The notes under the pieces: model-generated
The model's database searches: none
Seen by the model: the letters and a program-made list of their open reading frames with translations, nothing else
What the model was told of the DNA's origin: nothing
Assembly: GCA_040902195.1 (NCBI GenBank)
Contig: JBBDXS010000017.1
Coordinates: 1-64,000 of the forward strand
Source of the DNA: JBBDXS01 sp040902195
GTDB lineage: Bacteria > Chloroflexota > Dehalococcoidia > DSTF01 > RBG-16-68-14
DNA: 64,000 nt
Direction of reading: 5' to 3'
In this document: positions 8,961 to 17,254 of the stretch, in pieces
Position numbering within the stretch: position 1 is the first letter of the stretch
Layout: the number at the start of each line of letters is the position of its first letter
Made by a program: the position numbers and the translations under genes

Positions 8961-9401
8961 GTCTGGGTTTTTCTCCTGAGGGAACGTGAGATCAGTGTAG
9001 CCAACTGCTCGATTCGGCGACAAGCGGTTGCGGGCGTAGGACGAGGCTCAGCAGGTGGCAGGGGCTGAAAACGGGGATGCAGGGGGCAGCGCCCCCTGCC
9101 GGGGGGCCTGGGGGGTGTCCCGCCAGATTCACTCAAACACCGCTGGGCGGGTGGGTGGGAACGAATAACGTTGGTTCTTGGGTTTTCACCACTCTGCTGA
9201 AGGCTGGCCATTCGGAGCTTGATGCACCAGACGAAAGCCTGGGTATTGACAACTCCCTCACTTCGTGGGATACTCAGCAGCACATGTCCGGCAATATACT
9301 TCCGGCAACGAACTACTCAGGATCTGCTATCCGCACGCTGTCTGTAACGCCACAGCCCGCCGACGGGCGGGCGTCGACGGGCTGCCAGTAGGAGGACACT
9401 A

Positions 9402-9427
9402 GACGCCGGCTAGGCTAGGCCGGCGTC
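9402..9427 (+). terminator. Perfect 9-bp inverted repeat, possible terminator or RNA hairpin
   Basis: GACGCCGGC at 9402-9410 and GCCGGCGTC at 9419-9427 flank an 8-nt loop. No T-run follows on the + strand, so Rho-independent termination is not assured. It lies about 130 bp after the promoter-like site at 9246-9274. Confidence 0.4.
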
Positions 9428-9708
9428 AGTGAGCTACGGGGGGCCGGTTCGCTCCCACGAACCGCCCCCGGGAGTCCAGCGCCGGTTAGCAGAGTCTTCG
9501 CTCCCCGCAGAACCGAAAACATCCGCACCTGGCGCTGCTTCTCCGCCGCGTACCACCACCCCACCACCACCTCCTGTGGAAAGGAAGCAAACAAAACGAG
9601 CGCCCTTGCCGCGCAGCGTCGATGCGGCAATGCGCCCGGTAAACGTCTTGTTAGCTCTGCTGTAACCCATCGAGTCGTCCCTGACCCTTACAAGATCCCG
9701 CCGGGGGG

Positions 9709-9737
9709 TTGACTGCAGCTCGCTTACTGAATATGAT
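9709..9737 (+). promoter_or_regulatory. Sigma70-like promoter, rightward, ahead of the winged-helix pair
   Basis: TTGACT at 9709-9714 and TATGAT at 9732-9737 are separated by 17 bp. It would give a leader of about 160 nt before the GTG at 9902. The leader contains many CATG motifs. Confidence 0.6.
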
Positions 9738-9846
9738 TACATGACTGGAAAAGACAGACCGTGTTTACATGTTGCCATTGTCATGCCCGACCAATCATGC
9801 TCTTTATACCGTGAATGGCTGAACATGAAGCCTCGATACTGAGATA

Positions 9847-9884
9847 TCATGCCTGTATTATAAAGCATGAAACGTCTTTGTCAA
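9847..9884 (-). promoter_or_regulatory. Near-consensus leftward promoter overlapping an inverted repeat
   Basis: Read on the minus strand, TTGACA (9884-9879) and TATAAT (9862-9857) are 16 bp apart. An inverted repeat TCATGC (9847-9852)/GCATGA (9865-9870) brackets the -10. This is a plausible operator for the adjacent helix-turn-helix proteins. The leftward transcript has no convincing coding product. Confidence 0.6.
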
Positions 9885-9901
9885 CCCCCTGAGGTGCAGT
9901 T

Positions 9902-10225
9902 GTGAGAACTTGGGGCTTCCTCACCAATCATGCGCACGTTGTCATCCAGATTGCGCGAGACCCGTATTCCACTGTCCGCGAGATCGCCCAGGCGACGGGC
10001 ATCACTGAGCGGGCGGCGCATGCCGTGCTCCAAGACCTTCGGAGCGCCGGTATTGTCGTCACCGAGCGTCTCGGGCGTCAGAATATCAATCGTGTAGACC
10101 CAGCGGCGCTGGCCAATCACCGGCCGTGGGGCGCCTCCGATATGGAGATCCCCCAACAGCTCATCGATGCGACGCTGCAAGGTCTTGCGCGCGTCGCAAC
10201 GCAGAGCCGCGCCGAAGCTAGCTAG
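9902..10225 (+). CDS. Winged-helix transcriptional regulator (MarR/ArsR-like), copy 1
   Basis: 107 residues from GTG 9902, with GAGGTG about 8 bp upstream. Residues 1-70 form a compact winged helix-turn-helix: 'STVREIAQATGITERAAHAVLQDLRSAGIV' is the HTH, followed by a wing ('RLGRQNINRVD'). The remainder is a short helical tail. It shares 'GFLT(N/S)HA' and the HTH layout with the next gene, so the two arose by duplication. It is likely a dimeric DNA-binding regulator; the ligand is unknown. Candidate operators lie just upstream around the divergent promoters. Confidence 0.8.
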   Translation: MRTWGFLTNHAHVVIQIARDPYSTVREIAQATGITERAAHAVLQDLRSAGIVVTERLGRQNINRVDPAALANHRPWGASDMEIPQQLIDATLQGLARVATQSRAEAS

Positions 10226-10231
10226 CCTCGC

Positions 10232-10552
10232 ATGCGACGCTGGGGCTTTCTCACCAGTCACGCCCTGATTCTGATTTACGTGATGCAGCACCCGCGCTCG
10301 ACCGTGCGGGAGATATCGATGGCCGTGGGCCTCACGGAGCGTGCCACACACGCCGCCCTCCAGGACCTGCGAGAGGCGGGGATTGTGGAGCGACGGCGCG
10401 AGGGGCGGCGGAACTACTATGTCCTGAATCTCGACACCCTGCTTGCGTACCGGCGGGAGGGTACCGCCCCCGACCTCGTACCTGACAGATTCGTGGCGGC
10501 TTTGGTGGACGCGCTTCTGGTGGTCCGCCCCCCGGAATCTGAGACCTCCTAG
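10232..10552 (+). CDS. Winged-helix transcriptional regulator (MarR/ArsR-like), copy 2
   Basis: 106 residues, ATG 10232, six bases after the stop of its paralogue, so cotranscribed. The HTH is 'STVREISMAVGLTERATHAALQDLREAGIV', with the wing 'RREGRRNYYVLN'. The C-terminal tail diverges from that of copy 1. Neither copy has Cys or His clusters suggesting a metal sensor. A heterodimer with copy 1 is possible (inference). Confidence 0.8.
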   Translation: MRRWGFLTSHALILIYVMQHPRSTVREISMAVGLTERATHAALQDLREAGIVERRREGRRNYYVLNLDTLLAYRREGTAPDLVPDRFVAALVDALLVVRPPESETS

Positions 10553-10626
10553 CTTCAACAGGCACTCCTGTAGCCAACCTGGGCCCTCTACAGGCATCCT
10601 CGCCCCGCCGAAAATGGATATGGACA

Positions 10627-11892
10627 ATGCTGGACTCGAAGACCCGCACGGACTCTGCTTTGCAGCGGGCCGCAAGGGGCGGCGCGCTTCGCGCTGTCCA
10701 GCGCCGGCTGAACGACAGTGCTCGCATCCTCTTCGGTCCAACTGAAGAGGCGACGCAGAAGCAGGACGTCATTCGCCGGGCAGGCATTGCAACCGTCGTC
10801 ATGGCGACGATTCCGATCCAGAGTTTGCGCATCCCCGGGTGGGAGGCAGTGCTGGCCGCCTGCGTTGCCTGCATCCTCTACGACATCCTGCTCGCCTACC
10901 TCGTGTTCGCTCGAAAGCAGTACATGCTGGAGCGGGTCCTGGGGACAGTGCTCGACTCGATCCTGCTCATGGGAGCGACGCTCTACGTCTTCCACGAGAT
11001 GGCTCTCGCGCAGGGGTCTTCGGACATCTGGCTCGTGTACGTCGTCTATATCGTGACGGGCGGGTTCACGCTCGCGCCGACGGGATCGTTGCTCTACACC
11101 GCCCTGTGGACCGGCTGGTTGGCACTCGCGACGCTGCTCTACTTCCCGGCAGGGAGCCAGTACCGCGACGAGCTGGGCCTGCGACTCGTGTTCTTGTGTC
11201 TGTTCGGCCTCATCTCGCTCGCGATGGCGGGCGAGCTCGCGAAGCGCCGTGCCCGGCTCGAGCAGCAGAACCGCCAAACGATGGGTATGCTCGCCACGCT
11301 GGTTGAGGCGAGAGATACCGACGCCGGCGCGCACCTGCACCACATTCAGCACTTCTCGAAGGCGCTCGCCCTCAAGCTAGGCTTCTCTACGGCCGAGGCG
11401 GACGAGATCGCCTACGCATCCATGGTGCACGACATCGGCAAAGCTAACGTGCCGGACGCCGTGCTGAAGAAACCAGGCCCGTTGTCGGTCGGGGAGCGGC
11501 TCGTCATGCAGGAACACACCGTAAAGGGCGAACAGCTCCTGATCGAGAACTCAGACTTCGAGAACGCGCGGCAGGTCGCCCGCTGGCACCACGAGCACTG
11601 GGACGGCTCCGGCTATCCGGACGGCCTCGCCGGGTCCGGCATCCCGCTGGCGGCGCGCATCGTTGCCGTCGCGGACGTCTTCGACGCCTTGATCTCGAAG
11701 CGTCCGTACAAGGAAGCCTGGCCGGCTCTTGAGGCGATGCGGGAGCTACAGCGGCTCGCGGGGTCCCACCTCGACCCCGAGCTGGTCGGAGCGTTTGGCG
11801 AGTTGTGGGACGAGGGGAAGGTTCAGCTGATTATCCAGGAGATAACAGCGCACGGTTACGGCGAGAAGGCGCCTCTCGGCAAGGCAGCCTAG
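10627..11892 (+). CDS. Membrane-bound HD-GYP domain protein, probable cyclic-di-GMP phosphodiesterase
   Basis: 421 residues. Residues about 50-205 contain five or six hydrophobic helices forming an unclassified membrane sensor module. A short coiled linker ('AKRRARLEQQNRQ') leads to an HD-GYP domain from about 220. Key residues seen are His-Asp 268-269 in 'MVHDIGK', 'HHEHWDGSGYPDGL' with the GYP triplet at 329-331, and 'RIVAVADVFDAL'. HD-GYP proteins hydrolyse c-di-GMP or related cyclic dinucleotides at a metal centre. It is convergent with the exchanger gene (4-bp overlap at the ends). Confidence 0.9.
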   Translation: MLDSKTRTDSALQRAARGGALRAVQRRLNDSARILFGPTEEATQKQDVIRRAGIATVVMATIPIQSLRIPGWEAVLAACVACILYDILLAYLVFARKQYMLERVLGTVLDSILLMGATLYVFHEMALAQGSSDIWLVYVVYIVTGGFTLAPTGSLLYTALWTGWLALATLLYFPAGSQYRDELGLRLVFLCLFGLISLAMAGELAKRRARLEQQNRQTMGMLATLVEARDTDAGAHLHHIQHFSKALALKLGFSTAEADEIAYASMVHDIGKANVPDAVLKKPGPLSVGERLVMQEHTVKGEQLLIENSDFENARQVARWHHEHWDGSGYPDGLAGSGIPLAARIVAVADVFDALISKRPYKEAWPALEAMRELQRLAGSHLDPELVGAFGELWDEGKVQLIIQEITAHGYGEKAPLGKAA

Positions 11893-13214
11893 CTGGTATC
11901 GTGCGCGCTGGGCGGACGCACAGTGTGCTCCCAGGCTGTGCCGAACAAGGCGCGCACTTCCTTACGCTCCGTCAGGAACCACAGGATTGCCAGCACCATA
12001 TACAGCGAGGCGAATCCGAGGCGCACTTCCGTGATCGGAATGGCAAGCTGCAGCGCAAAGAGCGCGAAAATCAATATCGACTCGCGGGCGCTGAAGCTCA
12101 AGCTCGCCAGCACGGCGATGGCGAACAGCGACTGCGCCGCCGTGAGAAACACCTCTTCCGCCTGACGCGGCTCCATATCGAGCGGCGAGAGTGTCTGTCC
12201 CGAAATCGAATAGGCGAGCGGCAGCGAGCCCACGAGCAGCGTCCATTGATTGACCTTCGAGGCGATGAGCAGCGTCATGCCGGCGGCGGCGCGGCCGCGG
12301 AGCGCGAGCATCGCGGCGAGGATAAATTCCGGTGCCTCGGATGCGAGCGGAGCAACCCACTGCACCAGCAGGAACTCTTCGACCCCCAGCGACTTGCCGG
12401 TGTCAACGAGGCCATTCGCGAACGGCTCGGCGGCGGCGAAGACGGTGCCGGCAGCGAAGGCGAAGATCCCGACGACGACGGCCCAGCGCTGGCGTAACGG
12501 CAGCGCACCGATGGCACGCGCCGGGCCAACCAGCACCTGGACATGCGGCGGCCCCCGCGAAGAGATGACCAGGTAGACAAAAAAGAGGCCGAACATGATG
12601 CCCGTGTCGATCAGCGACAGGTGCTGACGCAGGGGGATCGAGAAGCTGTAGAGGGTTGCCGCCAGGAGGAAGACGAGCCCGACCGCGTTCTGGCTGCCGA
12701 CCGGCAGGTCGGGCTTGCGCGTGCGCCAGTAGTACAGCCAGAACACGACCGGCCAGGCGAAGCCGATGAGCAGCCGGTTCGCGCCCGTCATGTTCGCTAG
12801 CGCGTAGTGGCCCTGGACGGGATCGCTCGGTGCGCTCCAGGCGAAGTAGAGATCGACCGCGTACTCCGGCAGCACGGCGATAATCGCGAGGATCGCCAGC
12901 GCGAGCGTCGAAGAGATGAGCTGCTCGGCGACCTCGGACGACCACACGAGCAGCGTCGCGGCCGCGAAGATGGAGATGCCGAAGATGATCGACTCCACCT
13001 CGGGCGGCCAGCCTGTGTGCCACACGCCGGTGATCTCCAACGTGCGCAAGATCGGAGCGGGCACGGCGATGCACGCCACGCCCCAGATCTGGATCCAACT
13101 GCGCAGATGGCCTTCTTGGCTCGTCTCGGAGTCGAGAATTGCGCGGCTCCTTGAGGTTGATTTCGAGACAAGGTAGCATAGGCACACGCCTAGCGAAAAT
13201 CGGGGGCTCTTCAT
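11889..13214 (-). CDS. CaCA-type sodium/calcium exchanger-like integral membrane protein
   Basis: Up to 441 residues with about ten or eleven hydrophobic helices. Two inverted-repeat signatures are visible: 'LPEYAVDLYFAW' with 'ANMTGANRLLIG' in the first half, and 'APLASEAPEFILAAM' with 'LLIASKVNQWTLL' in the second. These acidic residues within membrane helices match the alpha-repeats of cation/Ca2+ exchangers, although the usual GNSLPE wording is degenerate. The start is uncertain: the ATG at 13214 abuts the divergent TTG at 13215 with no intergenic room. GTG 13187 is an alternative, and an AAGGAG lies inside the first 30 codons. The transported ion is not established. Confidence 0.75.
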   Translation of the reverse strand: MKSPRFSLGVCLCYLVSKSTSRSRAILDSETSQEGHLRSWIQIWGVACIAVPAPILRTLEITGVWHTGWPPEVESIIFGISIFAAATLLVWSSEVAEQLISSTLALAILAIIAVLPEYAVDLYFAWSAPSDPVQGHYALANMTGANRLLIGFAWPVVFWLYYWRTRKPDLPVGSQNAVGLVFLLAATLYSFSIPLRQHLSLIDTGIMFGLFFVYLVISSRGPPHVQVLVGPARAIGALPLRQRWAVVVGIFAFAAGTVFAAAEPFANGLVDTGKSLGVEEFLLVQWVAPLASEAPEFILAAMLALRGRAAAGMTLLIASKVNQWTLLVGSLPLAYSISGQTLSPLDMEPRQAEEVFLTAAQSLFAIAVLASLSFSARESILIFALFALQLAIPITEVRLGFASLYMVLAILWFLTERKEVRALFGTAWEHTVRPPSAHDTS

Positions 13215-14156
13215 TTGCGACGCCGTACATTACTAGCGCTCAGCGCCCTTACCGGCGTGCCCGTCATCGTTGCGTGGTACATCACGCAGCAGATGCTCCA
13301 CCCGAAGCCACGTGTAGAGGACCACGGCCTCGATGACTTCGGCCTGCCGGCGGAAGATATCTCCTTCCTAAGCCGCGAAGGGACAAAGCTTTCGGGCTGG
13401 TTCATCCCGGCGCGCCGCAGAGGGCGCGCGCCCGCGGTCGTACTTTCGCACGGCTGGGCGCGCAGCCGCGGCGAGCTGCTTCCGCACGCCGACATCCTCC
13501 ACCGCGCCGGCTTCGCGCTACTGATGTTCGACTACCGCCATCGCGGGCTGAGCGAGGGCGACGCCATCACGATGGGCCTGCGCGAGCAAGAAGACCTGCT
13601 GGGCGCGCTGGACGTACTCTCGACGCGGCCTGAAGTCGACGCCGAGCGCATCGGCGCGTTTGGTATGTCGATGGGCGGCGCGATCAGCACGCTGGTCGCC
13701 GCGCGCGACAATCGCATCAAGGCGCTCGTCCTGGAGGCGCCCTTCCCGACCTTCGATACGGTGCTCGACCGCGGGATCCGTCACTACTCAGGAGGACACC
13801 TCCCGCATTACCCCTTCTCGCCGATGGCGAAGGTGGTCCTCGAACGGCGTATCCGCGGCAGCGTCGACGGCATCGCGCCGGCGCGCGTCATCGCATCGCT
13901 GAGCCCGCGGCCGGTCTTCATCATCGCGGACGAGCTGGACGTGCTGATCGGCGCGGACGAATCGGAGCGCGTGTACGAGGCGGCCGCCGAGCCGAAGAGC
14001 TTCTGGCTGATCCCAGGCGCCGACCACGCGCGCGGCTGGCAGACGGCGCCCGCAGAGTACGAGCAGCGCCTGCGCGATTTCTTCCGCGAAGCGCTGATGG
14101 AAAACGAGACCGTGTCACCGGCCGAGGCCGTACGAGAAAAGCCGCTGGCGTCCTAG
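13215..14156 (+). CDS. Alpha/beta hydrolase with N-terminal membrane anchor
   Basis: 313 residues from a TTG start; no better in-frame start precedes the N-terminal hydrophobic segment (residues 5-22). The catalytic set is visible: nucleophile Ser152 in 'GMSMGG', an acid in 'IIADELDVLIG' and His in 'GADHARGW'. 'VVLSHGWARSRGE' provides the oxyanion region. This resembles the prolyl-oligopeptidase/BAAT-like esterase branch of the fold. Substrate unknown. It is followed 2 bp later by an ABC transporter pair and is possibly cotranscribed with it. Confidence 0.8.
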   Translation: MRRRTLLALSALTGVPVIVAWYITQQMLHPKPRVEDHGLDDFGLPAEDISFLSREGTKLSGWFIPARRRGRAPAVVLSHGWARSRGELLPHADILHRAGFALLMFDYRHRGLSEGDAITMGLREQEDLLGALDVLSTRPEVDAERIGAFGMSMGGAISTLVAARDNRIKALVLEAPFPTFDTVLDRGIRHYSGGHLPHYPFSPMAKVVLERRIRGSVDGIAPARVIASLSPRPVFIIADELDVLIGADESERVYEAAAEPKSFWLIPGADHARGWQTAPAEYEQRLRDFFREALMENETVSPAEAVREKPLAS

Positions 14157-14158
14157 CT

Positions 14159-15082
14159 GTGCAGCAACCCTCCACCGACATCGTTCTCCGCACGTTCGGC
14201 CTGAGTAAGCGCTACGGCCGGCGGCTGGCGTTGGACGGCCTCAATCTGGAGGTGCACCGCGGGCGCATCTTTGGGTTCCTGGGGCCGAACGGCGCGGGCA
14301 AGACCACCGCCATCTCGCTCATCCTTGGCCTCCTGCGCGCGACTCAGGGTCATTCCGAGATCTTTGGCCTCGATTCCAGGACACACCTGCCTGCCGCGCT
14401 GCGACGCGTCGGCGCCGTCGTCGAGGGCCAGGCGTACTATCCGCTCCTCTCCGCGCGCGAGAACCTCAAGGTCTGGGCCGCCCTCTACGGCGACAGCGCG
14501 GAGCAGCGCATTGATGACACGCTGGACCTCGTCGGCCTTGCGACGCGCGCCAAAGACAAGGTGCGCACGTACTCGCAGGGGATGAAGCAGCGCCTCGGCG
14601 TGGCCGCCGCGCTACTGCACGACCCCGAGCTCCTCGTTCTCGATGAGCCGACGAACGGCCTCGACCCGGCAGGCATGCGTGAGTTCCGAGACCTGATCAA
14701 GCAGCTCGGCAGCAGCGGCAAGACCGTCTTCGTCTCCAGCCACCTCCTGGGCGAGGTAGAGCAGATGTGCGACGACGTCGCCATCGTAAAGAGCGGCAAG
14801 CTGCTCACCCAGGGCTCAGTCGTCGATCTGCTACGCCAGGGCGAAGCGCTCGAAATGCAAGTGACCGACACGGAAGCGGCGATGCGCGTGCTGAACGCCA
14901 TCGATTGGGTGCGCGGCGTCATTCACCAGGACGGCCGGCTCGTCGTCGAAGCGCCGCGCGAGCGCGCAGCCGAGCTAAGCCGCGCGCTCGCCGAACAGCA
15001 GGTCTATCTCTCAGAGCTGCGCGCTCGAGAAGGCAGCCTGGAGGACTTCTTCCTGGAGGTTACGGGTGAGGAGACAGCGTGA
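14159..15082 (+). CDS. ABC-2 type exporter ATP-binding protein
   Basis: 307 residues, GTG start. Walker A 'GPNGAGKTT', Q-loop region, signature 'YSQGMKQRL', Walker B 'LLVLDEPTNGLDP' and H-loop 'SSH' are all intact. A C-terminal domain of about 90 residues is typical of the DrrA/CcmA-like subfamily that pairs with ABC-2 permeases. The stop overlaps the GTG start of the permease gene, indicating coupling. Substrate not predictable. Confidence 0.93.
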   Translation: MQQPSTDIVLRTFGLSKRYGRRLALDGLNLEVHRGRIFGFLGPNGAGKTTAISLILGLLRATQGHSEIFGLDSRTHLPAALRRVGAVVEGQAYYPLLSARENLKVWAALYGDSAEQRIDDTLDLVGLATRAKDKVRTYSQGMKQRLGVAAALLHDPELLVLDEPTNGLDPAGMREFRDLIKQLGSSGKTVFVSSHLLGEVEQMCDDVAIVKSGKLLTQGSVVDLLRQGEALEMQVTDTEAAMRVLNAIDWVRGVIHQDGRLVVEAPRERAAELSRALAEQQVYLSELRAREGSLEDFFLEVTGEETA

Positions 15083-15954
15083 GCCTTAAGATTCTTGGCA
15101 TAGAGCTTTTGAAGATGCGCAAGCGCTGGATGCCATATCTGCTCTTTCTCGTCATGGTGGCGGGCACTGCGATGATCATCTGGGGCAGCTACGGCGATTG
15201 GGCGTCCAACGATTCCGAGAACGCGCCAACGGGGCTTCGTTCGTTCACGCTGCCGTGGTCACTCGTCGCGTTGGTCGACAGCGGGCAGTTCTGGGGCTCC
15301 TTCCTGATCGGCGTTCTCATCGCCTCTGGAGTCGCGACAGAGTATAGCTGGGGGACCGTACGACAGGCCCTGATCCGCGGCCAGACGCGCAGCCAGTACC
15401 TGACCATGAAGCTGCTCGGTCTCGCCACCATGAGCGCGGTACTCTTGCTGGTGGCGCTCGGGATCGGCGTGCTGTTTTCCATCCTGGCGACAGCGATTGC
15501 CGATAAGCCGATCACGTTCGATGTGCCCGGAGGGCCCTCGTTCGTGGAGACGGTACTGATCATCTTGCGTGCGGGCTACGGCATCCTGCCCTACGCCCTG
15601 CTCGCCTTCGCTCTGACCGTCGTCAGCCGCTCGACGGCGATGGGCGCGGCCGGCATCCTGGTATTCATCATCGGAGAAGCCATCCTCGGCGAGATCCTTC
15701 GCAATCTCGGCGGCCCGGCGCCGGATATCCGCGCGGCCCTCATTGGCCCCAACGTGAGTGCGCTCCTTGCCGCCAACACCATCGGCTCGGCGGAGTACAA
15801 CAGCCTGGCGTTTCGCGAGCTGCCGGTCGCCTCGGATCTTCCGCCCTTAACAACCGCAGCGCTTGTGATCGCCGCGTACTGCGCCTTCTTCCTCGCCGTC
15901 ACGTACGCCATATTCCAGCGCCGCGACCTCGGCGTCGAGTCAGGCGGCGGATAA
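15079..15954 (+). CDS. ABC-2 type exporter permease
   Basis: 291 residues with six predicted membrane helices, starting with a short basic 'LLKMRKRWMPYL' segment before helix 1 and a large polar loop before helix 2. This is the normal layout for ABC-2 permeases of the ABC-2_3/NatB-like kind. It overlaps the ATPase gene by 4 bp and forms the transporter with it. It ends at a hairpin shared with the convergent dehydrogenase gene. Confidence 0.88.
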   Translation: MSLKILGIELLKMRKRWMPYLLFLVMVAGTAMIIWGSYGDWASNDSENAPTGLRSFTLPWSLVALVDSGQFWGSFLIGVLIASGVATEYSWGTVRQALIRGQTRSQYLTMKLLGLATMSAVLLLVALGIGVLFSILATAIADKPITFDVPGGPSFVETVLIILRAGYGILPYALLAFALTVVSRSTAMGAAGILVFIIGEAILGEILRNLGGPAPDIRAALIGPNVSALLAANTIGSAEYNSLAFRELPVASDLPPLTTAALVIAAYCAFFLAVTYAIFQRRDLGVESGGG

Positions 15955-15956
15955 CG

Positions 15957-15985
15957 CAACGCCCCCGCCTTTGGCGGGGACGTTG
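15957..15985. terminator. Symmetrical hairpin between convergent genes
   Basis: CAACG plus CCCCGCC pairs with GGCGGGG plus CGTTG around a TTT loop, with one internal mismatch. It sits exactly between the ends of the permease and the dehydrogenase. There is no long T-run, so it may act as a bidirectional RNA 3' end rather than a classical terminator. Confidence 0.6.
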
Positions 15986-16005
15986 CTAGCGTCTTCGATC
16001 GTTCG

Positions 16006-17124
16006 TTACGGGACGATGACGGCGCGCCGCACCTTCGTCACGCCCCCGCCGTCCTTCTGCCACTCCGCCTCCTCGAACGCCTTGTCGATGTCGGCGAGGC
16101 TGTACTTGTCGTGTGAGACGACCTCCTCGTGCGGGTACTTGTTCTTCGTGCGCACGAGGTAATCGAGCGCCTCGGGGATCACCCACGGGTCGTACATGAT
16201 CACGCCAACGATACGCTTCGAGCCCCACACGAGGGCGGACGGATCGAGCGGCGCCGAGTTGCCGAAGCTGATGTTGCCGATCTCGAGGTAGGTGCCGCCG
16301 GAGCGCACCATCTGGAGTCCTTCCGGCACGACAGCGGGCAACCCGACGAACTCGCCGACGACGTCCGCGCCGCGACCGCCGGTCAGCTCCATCACACGCT
16401 GGATGCGCGCCATCGGGTCGGCGAGCTCCGTGAGATTGATCGTCTCGTCCGCGCCGAACTGCTTCGCCAGATCGAGGCGGTCCTGCACGCCGTCGATCAC
16501 GATGACCTTGTCGGCGCCCATCTCCTTCGCGACGGCGCAGGCGTTTGTACCGAGACCGCCGGCGCCCTGCGCGACGAACGTATCGCCCATCTGGAAGCCG
16601 GCCTTGCGCAGGCCGTACGTCACCTGCGAGAGCGCGCAGTTCACCGACGTGACCATCTCGTCCGAGAGCACGTCCGGCACCTTGAAGACCCAGTGGCCGG
16701 CCATCAAGTAGTAGTACTCCGCGTAGGCGCCGCTGAACGGACTGGGGTTCATGACCATCTTGTTGACCTTGTTCGGGCAGGCGGCGAACTCGCCCTTGTT
16801 GCACTGGTAGCAGCGGTTGCACGGATAGAAGTAGGCGTAGCAGACGCGGTCGCCTTCCTTGAGCGGCTGGCCCAGCGAGTCGCTCGAGATGTTCGCGCCG
16901 AGCTTCGCTACGCGGCCGGTCATCTCGTGGCCGGGGACGCGGTTGGCGAACGCGGCGAACGCGGGCGAGTCGCCTCGCCAGATATGGAGGTCGGACCCGC
17001 AGACCCCGCCCATCGAGATCTTGATGACGATGGCATCCGGCTCCGGGTCCGGAACGTCGTATTCCCGGATCTCATGGCCCTTGCCGGGGCCCAAAAAGAT
17101 GGCGGCCTTTCCTTTTTCAGCCAT
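16006..17124 (-). CDS. Zinc-dependent alcohol dehydrogenase family protein (MDR superfamily)
   Basis: 372 residues from the ATG at 17124, which has AAAGGAG 7 bp upstream; the frame continues further upstream, but that part is not family-like. Catalytic zinc ligands are Cys42 ('GGVCGSD') and His66-Glu67 ('GHE'). The structural zinc lobe is Cys102/105/108/116 (Cx2Cx2Cx7C). The Rossmann motif 'GAGGLG' follows, with 'VIDGVQDRL' after it. The NAD(P)-dependent oxidation substrate is unknown. It is divergent from corA. Confidence 0.9.
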   Translation of the reverse strand: MAEKGKAAIFLGPGKGHEIREYDVPDPEPDAIVIKISMGGVCGSDLHIWRGDSPAFAAFANRVPGHEMTGRVAKLGANISSDSLGQPLKEGDRVCYAYFYPCNRCYQCNKGEFAACPNKVNKMVMNPSPFSGAYAEYYYLMAGHWVFKVPDVLSDEMVTSVNCALSQVTYGLRKAGFQMGDTFVAQGAGGLGTNACAVAKEMGADKVIVIDGVQDRLDLAKQFGADETINLTELADPMARIQRVMELTGGRGADVVGEFVGLPAVVPEGLQMVRSGGTYLEIGNISFGNSAPLDPSALVWGSKRIVGVIMYDPWVIPEALDYLVRTKNKYPHEEVVSHDKYSLADIDKAFEEAEWQKDGGGVTKVRRAVIVP

Positions 17125-17254
17125 GCTGGCGCTCCTTTCGCGTGGGGACTCTTCGAGATTATGCCTTGGGACGATCCGTATCTTCGCCCCGCGGCCGCGT
17201 TCTGTCAAGCGAAGCGGATCGACACAGGAGCCGGGCCGCCGCATAATCATCTCG

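Larger units (their letters stand above)
8961..9901. other. Long gene-poor interval with promoter-like sites and hairpins
   Basis: About 940 bp without a convincing gene. It holds a palindrome at 9080-9098 (8-bp arms, AGC loop), a sigma70-like site TTGACA-N17-GATACT at 9246-9274 (+), nested GC-rich inverted repeats at about 9354-9383 and 9402-9427, and, after 9700, an A+T-rich segment with promoters on both strands. Small reading frames at 9077-9391, 9429-9665 and 9434-9670 (opposite strand) look compositionally random and are not annotated. Confidence 0.6.

Noticed and set aside
9077..9670. Three small overlapping reading frames on both strands (9077-9391, 9429-9665, 9434-9670)
   Set aside because: Pro/Gly/Arg-biased random composition, weak or no ribosome binding site, no domain; they overlap palindromes.
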